The translations under genes and the position numbers were made by a program. This document shows positions 53,314 to 61,021 of a DNA stretch of 64,000 nt, piece by piece. The stretch is from Mycobacterium sp. 852013-51886_SCH5428379 (GTDB taxonomy: Bacteria; Actinomycetota; Actinomycetes; Mycobacteriales; Mycobacteriaceae). Each line of letters starts with the position of its first letter. The stretch's first letter is position 1. The stretch lies in NCBI RefSeq assembly GCF_001665575.1, contig NZ_LZSU01000009.1:21486-85485 (forward strand). Reading direction: 5' to 3'. Below the pieces are notes generated by a model. It ran no database searches. It saw only the letters and a list, made by a program, of their open reading frames with translations, and was not told where the DNA came from.

Positions 53314-54942
53314 GTGACGATCGGTACAGCGAATGCACTGCGGGTGGCGTCGTTCGACGACCTGACCTCCGACCGACCGCATCCCATCTCGGTCGACGGT
53401 GTGGACGTCGTCCTCATCCGCCGAGGCGAAAGCGTGTCGGCCCTCTACGGACGATGCCCCCATCGGGGTGCACTGCTCGGCGACGGGCATGTCGAGGGCG
53501 ACCTACTCGTGTGCGGGGTGCACGGTTGGCGCTACGACGCCGACACCGGCGTGTCACCTGTGAACCCGGCGGTGGCACTCACCACGTTTCCCGCCTGGGT
53601 GTCCGACGGCGACGTCTACCTCGATCAGGGTCCGGTCGCAGAGTTCAAGAACGCCGACGCGGCAGCGTACGCGGATGATGGCTACCAGGGTCGATGGATC
53701 AAGCCGGCCGACTCGGCCGACGAGCCGTACGTCACCCACATCCACGAACTCGCCGCCCACGGTCTGGACCGCGTCGGGCACCACGGGCCGATGGCAGCCA
53801 TGGGCGTGCCCAGAGACCAGCTGCCGAAGTGGGACTCCATCCAGATGGTGACCGCGCAACTGGCGCGAAAACCGCTGCTCGAGGACGAGCCGGTCACCAC
53901 CGAGACCGTGATCGGGCCGGCGGCTGAACGCCCACTGCTGCTGGACATTCCGCTGTTCGTCAGCGATATGAGCTTCGGCGCGCTCTCCGAGGAAGCCAAG
54001 GTCGCCCTGTCCGCAGGAGCGCAGATGGCCGGCACCGCGATATGTTCCGGCGAAGGCGGCATGCTTCCCGAAGAGCAACAGCGGAACTCGCGATACCTCT
54101 ACGAGATGGGCTCGGCCCGCTTCGGGTGGGACTTCGCGCATCTGGCCACGGTGCAGGCGTTTCACTTCAAGGGGGGTCAGGGCGCGAAGACCGGGACCGG
54201 CGGCCATCTGCCTGGCAGCAAGGTGACCGGCAAGATCGCCGAGGTGCGAGGACTCCCCGAGGGGACCCCCGCGATCTCCCCCGCCCGATTTCCCGATTGG
54301 ACCTCGCTCGGTCAGTTCCGCGATTTCGCCGCGCAGGTCCGGGAGGTATCCGGGGGGATTCCGGTCGGATACAAGATGAGTGCGCAGCACATCGAACGCG
54401 ATATCGATGCCGCCTTGGAGATCGGTGTCGACTACATCATCCTCGACGGGCGCGGTGGTGGGACAGGGGCAGCGCCAACTCTGTTCCGCGACAACATTTC
54501 CGTGCCGACCATTCCGGCACTGGCCAGGGCCCGGCGCCACCTGACCGCGTCTGCGGCCCACGATGTCACGCTCGCCGTCACCGGGGGAATTCGGACCGCG
54601 GCGGATATGGTGAAGGCCTTGGCGCTGGGCGCAGATGCCATCGGCTTGTCCAATTCCGCGCTTCAAGCCATCGGATGCGTCGGCATGCGCGCGTGCAACA
54701 CCAACGCCTGCCCCGTGGGAATCGCGACCCAGCAACCCCACCTGCGTGACCGGCTCCCGGTGGAACTCGCCGCGCAGCGCCTGCACCGCTTTCTGCAAGC
54801 CACCGTCGAGATGATGGTCATCCTCGCCAGGGCCTGTGGTCACCGACGGCTGGCCGACTTCGAACTCGACGATCTCGTCACGTTCGACCGCGACTTCGCG
54901 TATCTCAGCGGGGTCCCCTACGCAGGAGTGGTGCCGCTGTGA
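53314..54942 (+). CDS. Rieske [2Fe-2S] domain fused to glutamate-synthase FMN domain
   Basis: A 542-residue fusion. Residues about 10-105 form a Rieske ferredoxin domain with cluster ligands in CPHRGALLGD and CGVHGW. After a linker, residues about 150-540 match the FMN-binding central domain of glutamate synthase: VSDMSFGALSEEAK, the phosphate/FMN loop KGGQGAKTGTGGHLPG, LDGRGGGTGAAPT, TGGIRTAADM and the 3Fe-4S ligand motif CVGMRACNTNACPVGIA (C-x5-C-x4-C). There is no glutamine-hydrolysing domain, so ammonia or another amine must come from elsewhere, or the reaction is not glutamate synthesis at all. GTG 53314 has a weak ribosome site. The stop overlaps the next ATG (TGATG). Confidence 0.88.
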   Translation: MTIGTANALRVASFDDLTSDRPHPISVDGVDVVLIRRGESVSALYGRCPHRGALLGDGHVEGDLLVCGVHGWRYDADTGVSPVNPAVALTTFPAWVSDGDVYLDQGPVAEFKNADAAAYADDGYQGRWIKPADSADEPYVTHIHELAAHGLDRVGHHGPMAAMGVPRDQLPKWDSIQMVTAQLARKPLLEDEPVTTETVIGPAAERPLLLDIPLFVSDMSFGALSEEAKVALSAGAQMAGTAICSGEGGMLPEEQQRNSRYLYEMGSARFGWDFAHLATVQAFHFKGGQGAKTGTGGHLPGSKVTGKIAEVRGLPEGTPAISPARFPDWTSLGQFRDFAAQVREVSGGIPVGYKMSAQHIERDIDAALEIGVDYIILDGRGGGTGAAPTLFRDNISVPTIPALARARRHLTASAAHDVTLAVTGGIRTAADMVKALALGADAIGLSNSALQAIGCVGMRACNTNACPVGIATQQPHLRDRLPVELAAQRLHRFLQATVEMMVILARACGHRRLADFELDDLVTFDRDFAYLSGVPYAGVVPL

Positions 54943-56903
54943 TGTCAGAAGAGGTCGATGACGCCCGGGACATGCAGTGGCACAAAGCAATCGACGCAGA
55001 ATCGCTGGACGAGGGTGAAGTGACCGTGTGCCCCGTCGGCCTGAAGTCCGTCGCGCTGACCAAATTGCGGGGCGAGTTCGGCGCCATCGACAACCGCTGC
55101 CCACATCAGGGCGGGCCGCTGGGGCAGGGCACCCTGGAGAACGGGAAGATCCGCTGCCCGTGGCATGGCTTCGATTTCGACCCGTTCACCGGCGAAGCCG
55201 CAGGCGGACCTGATTTCGACGTCCCCACCTACCCCGTCGAGATTCGCCCGGACGGCGTCTACGTGGGTACGCCGGCGCCTGCGCCACACGTTCGTACGGT
55301 GAGCGACGTGCTGGTCGAGACGATGATCAACTGGGGCGTCAACACGGTTTTCGGAATGGTCGGACACTCGAATCTCGGCTTGGCGGAAGCGATGCACCGT
55401 GCCGAGACCGAAAGCAAGCTCCGCTATTTCGGTATCCGGCACGAGGGGGCGGCGGCCTTTGCGGCGTCGGCCTACGGCAAGCTGACCGGCAGGCCCGCCG
55501 CGTGCTTCGGCATCGCAGGGCCGGGTTCCACCAATCTGCTGACGGGTCTGTACGACGCAAAGGCAGACCGGGCACCGGTGTTGGCCCTCTCGGGCAACGT
55601 GGATTCGTCTGTTGCCGGCAAAGGCGCCTTCCAGGACATCGACCTCCTCGCCGCGTTCGCGGACGTCTCCACCTATTCGGCCATGGTCCGCGCGGGATCC
55701 GACCACGCCGAACTGATGACGATGGCGCTCAAGCACGCCCTTCTCCAGCGCGGAGTCGGACACCTCGTCCTGCCCGACGAGGTGCAGGTGCTCGCGGCGC
55801 CGCAACAGCCCGCCTCCGGTCCCACCGGGCGGATGCCGGACCTTCGCGTCGCCCCACCCGCGGCCGCGCTCGAGGAGGCTCTGGGTTGCCTCTCCACCGC
55901 CACCCGGCCGGTCATCGTGGTGGGTGCCGGCGCCAAGCACGCGATGCCACAGGTGGTTTCGCTCGCCAATCGGTTGAACGCCCCAGTACTGACGACGTTC
56001 AAAGCCAAGGGGCAGATCTCCGACAAGCATCCGCTGGCCTGTGGCGTCCTGGGACGTTCCGGAACACCCGTCGCTTCCTGGATGATGAACAAGGCTGACC
56101 TGCTGCTGGTGTTCGGCGCATCGTTTTCGAACCACAGCGGCATCTCGCCCTACAAGCCGACGGTGCAGGTGGACACCGATCCTCTGATGCTGGGCCGCTT
56201 CCGGCCGGTGACGGTGCCGGTACTCGGCGATGTGGGTGTGACGGCCCGCGCGTTGGAAGAGGGTCTGCGCGTTCACCCGGCGACCGTCGACCAACGCGCG
56301 GAGATCGCCGAACGCTGGGCGGTGTGGCGCACGGAGAAGTCCCGACGTGCGGCGGTGGCGCGGCGCAACGGGCGGGTGTCTGCGGCGACAGTCTTCGACG
56401 TGCTGACCGGGCTGACACCCGAGAACGCCGTGATGACGGTCGACGTGGGTAACCACGCCTACTCGTTCGGGCGGTACTTCGAACCCACGTCGCAGGCGGT
56501 TCTCATGTCGGGCTACCTCGGTTCGATCGGGTTCGGCTTCCCGGCCGCCATGGGGGCGTGGGCGGCAGCCCCGGACCGTCCTGTCGTCGCCGTCACCGGA
56601 GACGGGGGTTTCGGCCAGTACCTCGCCGAATTCACCACAGCCGTGAAGTACGACATGAACATCACCCACATCCTGCTCAACAACGGCGAACTGGCCAAGA
56701 TCAGCGAAGAGCAGCGCAACGCCGAGTACGCGGTCTGGCAGACGTCGCTGCTCAACCCCGACTTCTCAGCGTTCGCCCGTGACTGCGGCGCGTTCGGGAA
56801 ACGTGTCAGCGACCACGCGGACGTCGAGTCCGTCATCGCAGAAGCGCTCGCTCATCCTGGACCGGCCATGGTGGAGATCATGACCGATCCCGAATCGCAC
56901 TAG
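54942..56903 (+). CDS. Rieske [2Fe-2S] domain fused to a TPP-dependent enzyme
   Basis: A 653-residue fusion. The N-terminal Rieske domain (about 10-110) has textbook ligands CPHQGGPLGQ and CPWHGF. From about residue 125 a full TPP-enzyme fold of the pyruvate oxidase/acetolactate synthase group follows: FGMVGHSNLGL, RHEGAAAFAASAYG with the catalytic Glu, FGIAGPGSTNLLTG and the C-terminal TPP motif TGDGGFGQYLAEF ending ILLNNGELAK. It would decarboxylate a 2-oxoacid and hand electrons to its own iron-sulfur cluster. The ATG at 54942 shares a base with the previous stop. Directly downstream lies a quinone-oxidoreductase-like gene. I know of no characterised enzyme with this architecture. Confidence 0.88.
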   Translation: MSEEVDDARDMQWHKAIDAESLDEGEVTVCPVGLKSVALTKLRGEFGAIDNRCPHQGGPLGQGTLENGKIRCPWHGFDFDPFTGEAAGGPDFDVPTYPVEIRPDGVYVGTPAPAPHVRTVSDVLVETMINWGVNTVFGMVGHSNLGLAEAMHRAETESKLRYFGIRHEGAAAFAASAYGKLTGRPAACFGIAGPGSTNLLTGLYDAKADRAPVLALSGNVDSSVAGKGAFQDIDLLAAFADVSTYSAMVRAGSDHAELMTMALKHALLQRGVGHLVLPDEVQVLAAPQQPASGPTGRMPDLRVAPPAAALEEALGCLSTATRPVIVVGAGAKHAMPQVVSLANRLNAPVLTTFKAKGQISDKHPLACGVLGRSGTPVASWMMNKADLLLVFGASFSNHSGISPYKPTVQVDTDPLMLGRFRPVTVPVLGDVGVTARALEEGLRVHPATVDQRAEIAERWAVWRTEKSRRAAVARRNGRVSAATVFDVLTGLTPENAVMTVDVGNHAYSFGRYFEPTSQAVLMSGYLGSIGFGFPAAMGAWAAAPDRPVVAVTGDGGFGQYLAEFTTAVKYDMNITHILLNNGELAKISEEQRNAEYAVWQTSLLNPDFSAFARDCGAFGKRVSDHADVESVIAEALAHPGPAMVEIMTDPESH

Positions 56904-56921
56904 TGACGATGAGGAACACCG

Positions 56922-57926
56922 ATGACTGATCAGATGAAAGCCGTTGTGCTCACCCGTTTCGGAGGGGCCGACGCGTTCGAGCTGCGCGATGTCTCCATAC
57001 CGCAGGTCGGACCCCGCGAGGTACGGGTACGCGTCCATGCGACCGCCGTCAACCCGCTCGACTATCAGATCCGTCGCGGTGACTACGCGGATCACGTGCC
57101 GCTCCCGGCGATCATCGGGCACGACATCTCCGGCGTCATCGAGGAAGTCGGATGGCACGTCACCGACTTCCGCGCCGGCGACGAGGTCTACTACACGCCC
57201 AAGATCTTCGGCGGGCCCGGGTCCTACGCCGAGCAGCACGTCGCCGACGTCGACCTCGTCGGCCGGAAGCCGGTGAACCTCAGCCACCTCGAGGCGGCGT
57301 GCCTGACCCTCGTCGGCGGCACGGTCTGGGAGAGCCTGGTGACGCGAGCTGCGCTCACGGTGGGCGAGACGATCCTCATCCACGGCGGCGCGGGCGGCAC
57401 AGGGTCGATCGCGATCCAGGTTGCGACGGCGATCGGCGCACGCGTGATCACCACTGCGAAAGCCGCCGACCACGAATTCGTGCGCGCTCTCGGAGCGGAT
57501 GCGGCGATCGACTTCACCTCGACCGACTACGTGGATGCCGTGGCCGAGCTGACGCGAGGCGAAGGCGTCGATGTCGTCTTCGACACGATCGGTGGCGACA
57601 CCCTCACTCGCAGTTCACTGACGCTCGCAGACTTCGGACGCGTCGTCAGCATCGTCGACATCGCGCAGCCGCAGAACCTGATCGAGGCCTGGGGGAAGAA
57701 CGCCGCCTATCACTTCGTCTTCACCCGGCAGAACCGGGGAAAGCTGGACGCACTCACCACGCTCGTCGAGCGCGGCCTCGTGAAGCCGATCATCGGCGCG
57801 ACTCTTCCGCTCGCCCGGATGGGCGAAGCTCACGAGCTCCTGGAGAACAGGCGGGCATACGTCCTTCACGGCAAGGTCGCCATCGACGTGGCCGGTGACA
57901 CCGTCGCCCTGCCCGCTCGCGCGTAG
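56922..57926 (+). CDS. Quinone oxidoreductase-like MDR-family NADPH enzyme
   Basis: A 334-residue medium-chain dehydrogenase/reductase of the zinc-free quinone-oxidoreductase branch. The N-terminal GroES-like half shows [13 protein letters not shown] and [14 protein letters not shown]. The Rossmann half has [18 protein letters not shown] and [22 protein letters not shown]. No structural or catalytic Cys-rich zinc sites are present. It uses NADPH to reduce a quinone or enone. ATG 56922 follows GAGGAA, 18 bases after the Rieske-TPP stop, so it belongs to the same operon and may be the electron donor or acceptor partner. The operon ends at the hairpin 57956-57993. Confidence 0.88.
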   Translation: MTDQMKAVVLTRFGGADAFELRDVSIPQVGPREVRVRVHATAVNPLDYQIRRGDYADHVPLPAIIGHDISGVIEEVGWHVTDFRAGDEVYYTPKIFGGPGSYAEQHVADVDLVGRKPVNLSHLEAACLTLVGGTVWESLVTRAALTVGETILIHGGAGGTGSIAIQVATAIGARVITTAKAADHEFVRALGADAAIDFTSTDYVDAVAELTRGEGVDVVFDTIGGDTLTRSSLTLADFGRVVSIVDIAQPQNLIEAWGKNAAYHFVFTRQNRGKLDALTTLVERGLVKPIIGATLPLARMGEAHELLENRRAYVLHGKVAIDVAGDTVALPARA

Positions 57927-57955
57927 CGGCCCACCTGGCGTGCGCACGTCAGCCC

Positions 57956-57993
57956 GATGCCGGAACCCCTTGCAGGCAAAAGGTTCCGGCATC
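57956..57993. terminator. Strong inverted repeat between convergent genes
   Basis: GATGCCGGAACC (57956-57967) is perfectly repeated in inverse at 57982-57993 around a 14-base loop. It lies midway between the convergent stops of the quinone-oxidoreductase and SRPBCC genes, so it most likely terminates both transcripts. The adjoining sequence is not U-rich, as is common for mycobacterial terminators. Confidence 0.75.
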
Positions 57994-58009
57994 CGGATCA
58001 CAACCGGCG

Positions 58010-58504
58010 TCAGCTCGCAAGCAGCTCGTCGATCTGGTTGATGGCCTGCTGCGAGCCCTCTTCGACGCCCATCTCGAGGACCTTCTGCAGGCCTTCGGCC
58101 GATTGGTACCTGCTGACGTAGGTGGCCCTGGTGGCGCCGTCGCCGAGCGGCTCGAAGGTGTAGACACAGTCCGCAACCGGCATATCGCTCGACGGTGAGA
58201 GATCCTCGTCGGCAAAGCCGTCCTCGAACGTGAAACTGCGCGGCTCGTCCACTGCGGTGACCTTCCAGTAGCCGGGGTACTTCTCGCCGTCGGGGCCCGT
58301 CATGTAGTACGTGACGGTGCCGCCCGGGGTGAGCGCATGCTCGACCACGGTGGCCGGATAGCCGGGCGGACCCCAGACCTTCTCGAGCTGGCGCGGGTCG
58401 GCGTAGATCTGCCAGACCCGCTCGACGGGCGCGGCGAACTCCGCGGTGATCGTCAGGGTGAGGTCGTCGAGGTTCTTGCTGATGTCGGTGACAGGCATGG
58501 TCAT
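58010..58504 (-). CDS. SRPBCC/AHSA1-family ligand-binding protein
   Basis: A 164-residue protein with the START-like AHSA1 fold: an N-terminal strand LTLTITAEFAAPVERVWQIYADPRQLEKVWGPPGYP (typical F-x-A-x-x-x-V-W start and WGP motif), GGTVTYYMTGPDGE and a C-terminal amphipathic helix. Its ATG (58504-58502) overlaps the ArsR stop (ATGA). ArsR-SRPBCC pairs of this kind are common in actinobacteria, but the ligand is usually unknown. Confidence 0.88.
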   Translation of the reverse strand: MTMPVTDISKNLDDLTLTITAEFAAPVERVWQIYADPRQLEKVWGPPGYPATVVEHALTPGGTVTYYMTGPDGEKYPGYWKVTAVDEPRSFTFEDGFADEDLSPSSDMPVADCVYTFEPLGDGATRATYVSRYQSAEGLQKVLEMGVEEGSQQAINQIDELLAS

Positions 58505-58827
58505 TCCTTGTTGAGTAGGTCGTCAATGCGGGCGATGCGGCCGCGCCAGACGTCTTCGAGCTCAGAGAGCATCGAGGCGACTGATCGAACCGCCTCCACA
58601 TCGCCACTCGCCAGCTGCTCTCGCCCCTGACGACGCTTGGAGATCAGGCCTGCCTTCTCCAGCACGGCGACGTGCTTCTGCACTGCGGCGAAGCTCATGT
58701 CGTACTTCTCCGCGAGCGCCGTGACCGAATGTTCCCCGGCCAGCACCCGACGAAGGATGTCTCGCCGCGTCCGGTCGGCCAAGGCGTGGAAGAACGCGTC
58801 CGCTCTGTCCTCGTCCTGGTCGGTCAC
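58501..58827 (-). CDS. ArsR-family winged-helix repressor
   Basis: A 108-residue regulator with the winged-helix segment FFHALADRTRRDILRRVL, then LAEKYDMSFAAVQKHVAVLEKAGLISKRRQGRE. No metal-binding Cys cluster (ELCVCDL type) is present, so it is the AHSA1-linked class rather than a metal sensor. I chose GTG 58827, just after GGAG, because it leaves the operator palindrome 58838-58855 immediately upstream; a TTG at 58842 is in frame but lies inside the palindrome. The downstream SRPBCC gene is coupled and both should be repressed together. Confidence 0.88.
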   Translation of the reverse strand: MTDQDEDRADAFFHALADRTRRDILRRVLAGEHSVTALAEKYDMSFAAVQKHVAVLEKAGLISKRRQGREQLASGDVEAVRSVASMLSELEDVWRGRIARIDDLLNKE

Positions 58828-58837
58828 GTCTCCAATG

Positions 58838-58855
58838 TACAACCATTTGGTTGTA
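58838..58855. promoter_or_regulatory. Perfect palindromic operator for ArsR autoregulation
   Basis: TACAACCA (58838-58845), a TT centre and TGGTTGTA (58848-58855) form perfect 8-base arms. It ends 11 bases before the ArsR start, in an AT-rich patch resembling a promoter, and is the clear candidate site for the ArsR dimer. Confidence 0.8.
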
Positions 58856-58969
58856 TGTTGTCAACCCCCTGACCTGGCGAGGTGCCGGTGCCCCGCGCGG
58901 TTGACCGACGATGTCGGTGCCGGCGTCTACGATTCCTGCGGCACCCCGGCATCGACAGAAGGACCAGCA

Positions 58970-61003
58970 GTGAGTTACACCGCCGCGGACATCACCGAAC
59001 TCGATGATGTCCAGCACACACGCCTGCGGCCGGCGGTCAACCTGGGGCTCGACGTGCTCAACACCGCGCTGCGTGAGTTGGTCGACAACGCGATCGAAGA
59101 GGTCGCCGATCCCAGCCACGGCGGATCGACCGTCACGATCACCCTGCACGCCGATGGATCGGTCAGCGTCGCCGACGACGGCCGCGGCCTGCCCGTCGAC
59201 TCCGACCCGGTGAACGGGAAGAACGGGATCGTCAAGACGTTGGGCACCGCCCGCGCCGGCGGGAAGTTCTCCGCCCACACCGATGCCGCCAGCACCGGCG
59301 CCGGGTTGAACGGAATCGGCGCTGCCGCAGCAGTTTTCATCTCCGCGCGCACCGATGTCACGGTGCGCCGGGGCGGGAAGACCTATCTGCAGAGCTTCGG
59401 CCGTGGCTACCCCGGCGTGTTCGAGGGTAAGGATTTCGATCCGGACGCCCCGTTCACCCGCGCCGACACCCAGAAGTTGCGCGGCGCCGGCAATCGCAAA
59501 CCCGATGCGCACGGGACCACGGTTCGGATCCTGTTCGACCCCACCGTCGTGCCGGATTCCAGTGTCGACATCGGCGAGGTGCTGCTACGCGCGCACGCCG
59601 CCGCACGCATGTCCCCTGGCGTGCACCTGACCGTGGTCGACGAGGGTTGGCCCGGCGAGGAGATCCCGCCCGCGCTGCTCGAGCCGTTCCGCGGCCCCTG
59701 GGGCACGGAGACCCTGCTGGATCTGATGTGCACCGCCGCGGGCACTCCCGCACCCGGGATCCGCGCCGTCGTGGAGGGCCGCGGTGAGTACACCACCGGC
59801 CGTGGGCCGACGCCGTTCCGCTGGTCGCTGACCGCAGGCCCGGCGGAGCCGCCGACCGTCGCCGCGTTCTGCAACACCGTGCGCACCCCCGGGGGCGGAT
59901 CCCATCTGACGGCCGCGATGAAGGGGCTATCCGAAGCCCTCGCCGACCGGGCGTCCCGCATGCGGGATCTCGGCCTCGCCAAAGGTGAGGAAGGCCCGGA
60001 GGCACAGGATTTCGCCGCCGTCACCGCTCTCGCCGTCGACACCCGCGCCCCCGATGTCGCCTGGGACTCCCAGGCGAAGACGGCGGTGTCGTCCCGCTCG
60101 TTGAATCTCGCGATGGCCCCTGACGTGACGCGCAGCGTCACCATCTGGGCGGCAAACCCCGCCAACGGCGACACGGTGACGCTGTGGACAAAGCTGGCTC
60201 TGGAGTCCGCCCGGGCACGCCGCAGCGCCGAGGGGGCGAAGGCGCGGTCGCGCGCGGCCTCGAAGGCCAAGGGGCTGGGCACCAACCTGTCGCTGCCGCC
60301 GAAGCTACTCCCGAGCCGTGAGACCGGCCGCGGATCGGGCGCCGAATTGTTCCTCTGCGAGGGCGATTCGGCGCTGGGCACCATCAAGGCAGCGCGCGAC
60401 GCCACGTTCCAGGCGGCGTTCCCGCTGAAAGGCAAGCCGCCCAACGTCTATGGGTTCGCGTTGAGCAAGGCGCGGGCCAAGGACGAATTCGACTCGATCG
60501 AACGCATCCTCGGCTGCGGGGTGCGGGACAACTGCGACCCCGAGTCATGCCGCTATGACCGGATCCTGTTCGCCTCCGACGCCGACCCCGACGGGGGCAA
60601 CATCAACTCGAGTCTGATCTCGATGTTCCTCGACTTCTACCGCCCGCTGGTCGAAGCCGGCATGGTGTACGTGACGCTGCCGCCGCTGTTCGTCGTCAAG
60701 ACGGCGACCCAACGGATCTACTGCCAGGACGAATCCGAGCGGGACGCCGCCGTGGCCGAGATGAAGGCCACCTCGAAGGGCCGCGTCGAGGTGCAGCGCA
60801 ACAAGGGTCTCGGCGAGATGGACGCCGACGACTTCTGGAACACTGTGCTGGATCCGCAGCGGCGCACGGTGATTCGCGTGCACCCCGACGATGCCGAGAA
60901 CAAGCTGCACCACACGCTGTTCGGCGGACCGCCCGAGGGCCGGCGCACGTGGATGGCCGATATCGCCTCGCGCGTCGACACCGCATCCCTGGATCTGGAC
61001 TAG
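58970..61003 (+). CDS. Atypical type II topoisomerase, ATPase/TOPRIM (GyrB-like) subunit
   Basis: A 677-residue GyrB/ParE-like subunit. The GHKL ATPase (about 1-210) shows ELVDNAIEEV with the catalytic Glu, VADDGRGLPV and GAGLNGIGAAA. A transducer domain follows. TOPRIM near 460-570 carries LCEGDSALG and FASDADPDGG for Mg2+ binding. Mycobacterial gyrB proper lies by the origin with recF, so this is a paralogue; together with the next gene it matches the extra TopoN/TopoM-type enzyme reported in M. smegmatis. GTG 58970 follows AGAAGG; the long open frame before it is promoter region. The GyrA-like gene begins 18 bases after its stop. Confidence 0.88.
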   Translation: MSYTAADITELDDVQHTRLRPAVNLGLDVLNTALRELVDNAIEEVADPSHGGSTVTITLHADGSVSVADDGRGLPVDSDPVNGKNGIVKTLGTARAGGKFSAHTDAASTGAGLNGIGAAAAVFISARTDVTVRRGGKTYLQSFGRGYPGVFEGKDFDPDAPFTRADTQKLRGAGNRKPDAHGTTVRILFDPTVVPDSSVDIGEVLLRAHAAARMSPGVHLTVVDEGWPGEEIPPALLEPFRGPWGTETLLDLMCTAAGTPAPGIRAVVEGRGEYTTGRGPTPFRWSLTAGPAEPPTVAAFCNTVRTPGGGSHLTAAMKGLSEALADRASRMRDLGLAKGEEGPEAQDFAAVTALAVDTRAPDVAWDSQAKTAVSSRSLNLAMAPDVTRSVTIWAANPANGDTVTLWTKLALESARARRSAEGAKARSRAASKAKGLGTNLSLPPKLLPSRETGRGSGAELFLCEGDSALGTIKAARDATFQAAFPLKGKPPNVYGFALSKARAKDEFDSIERILGCGVRDNCDPESCRYDRILFASDADPDGGNINSSLISMFLDFYRPLVEAGMVYVTLPPLFVVKTATQRIYCQDESERDAAVAEMKATSKGRVEVQRNKGLGEMDADDFWNTVLDPQRRTVIRVHPDDAENKLHHTLFGGPPEGRRTWMADIASRVDTASLDLD

Positions 61004-61021
61004 GAGAGCTGGACCAAAACT

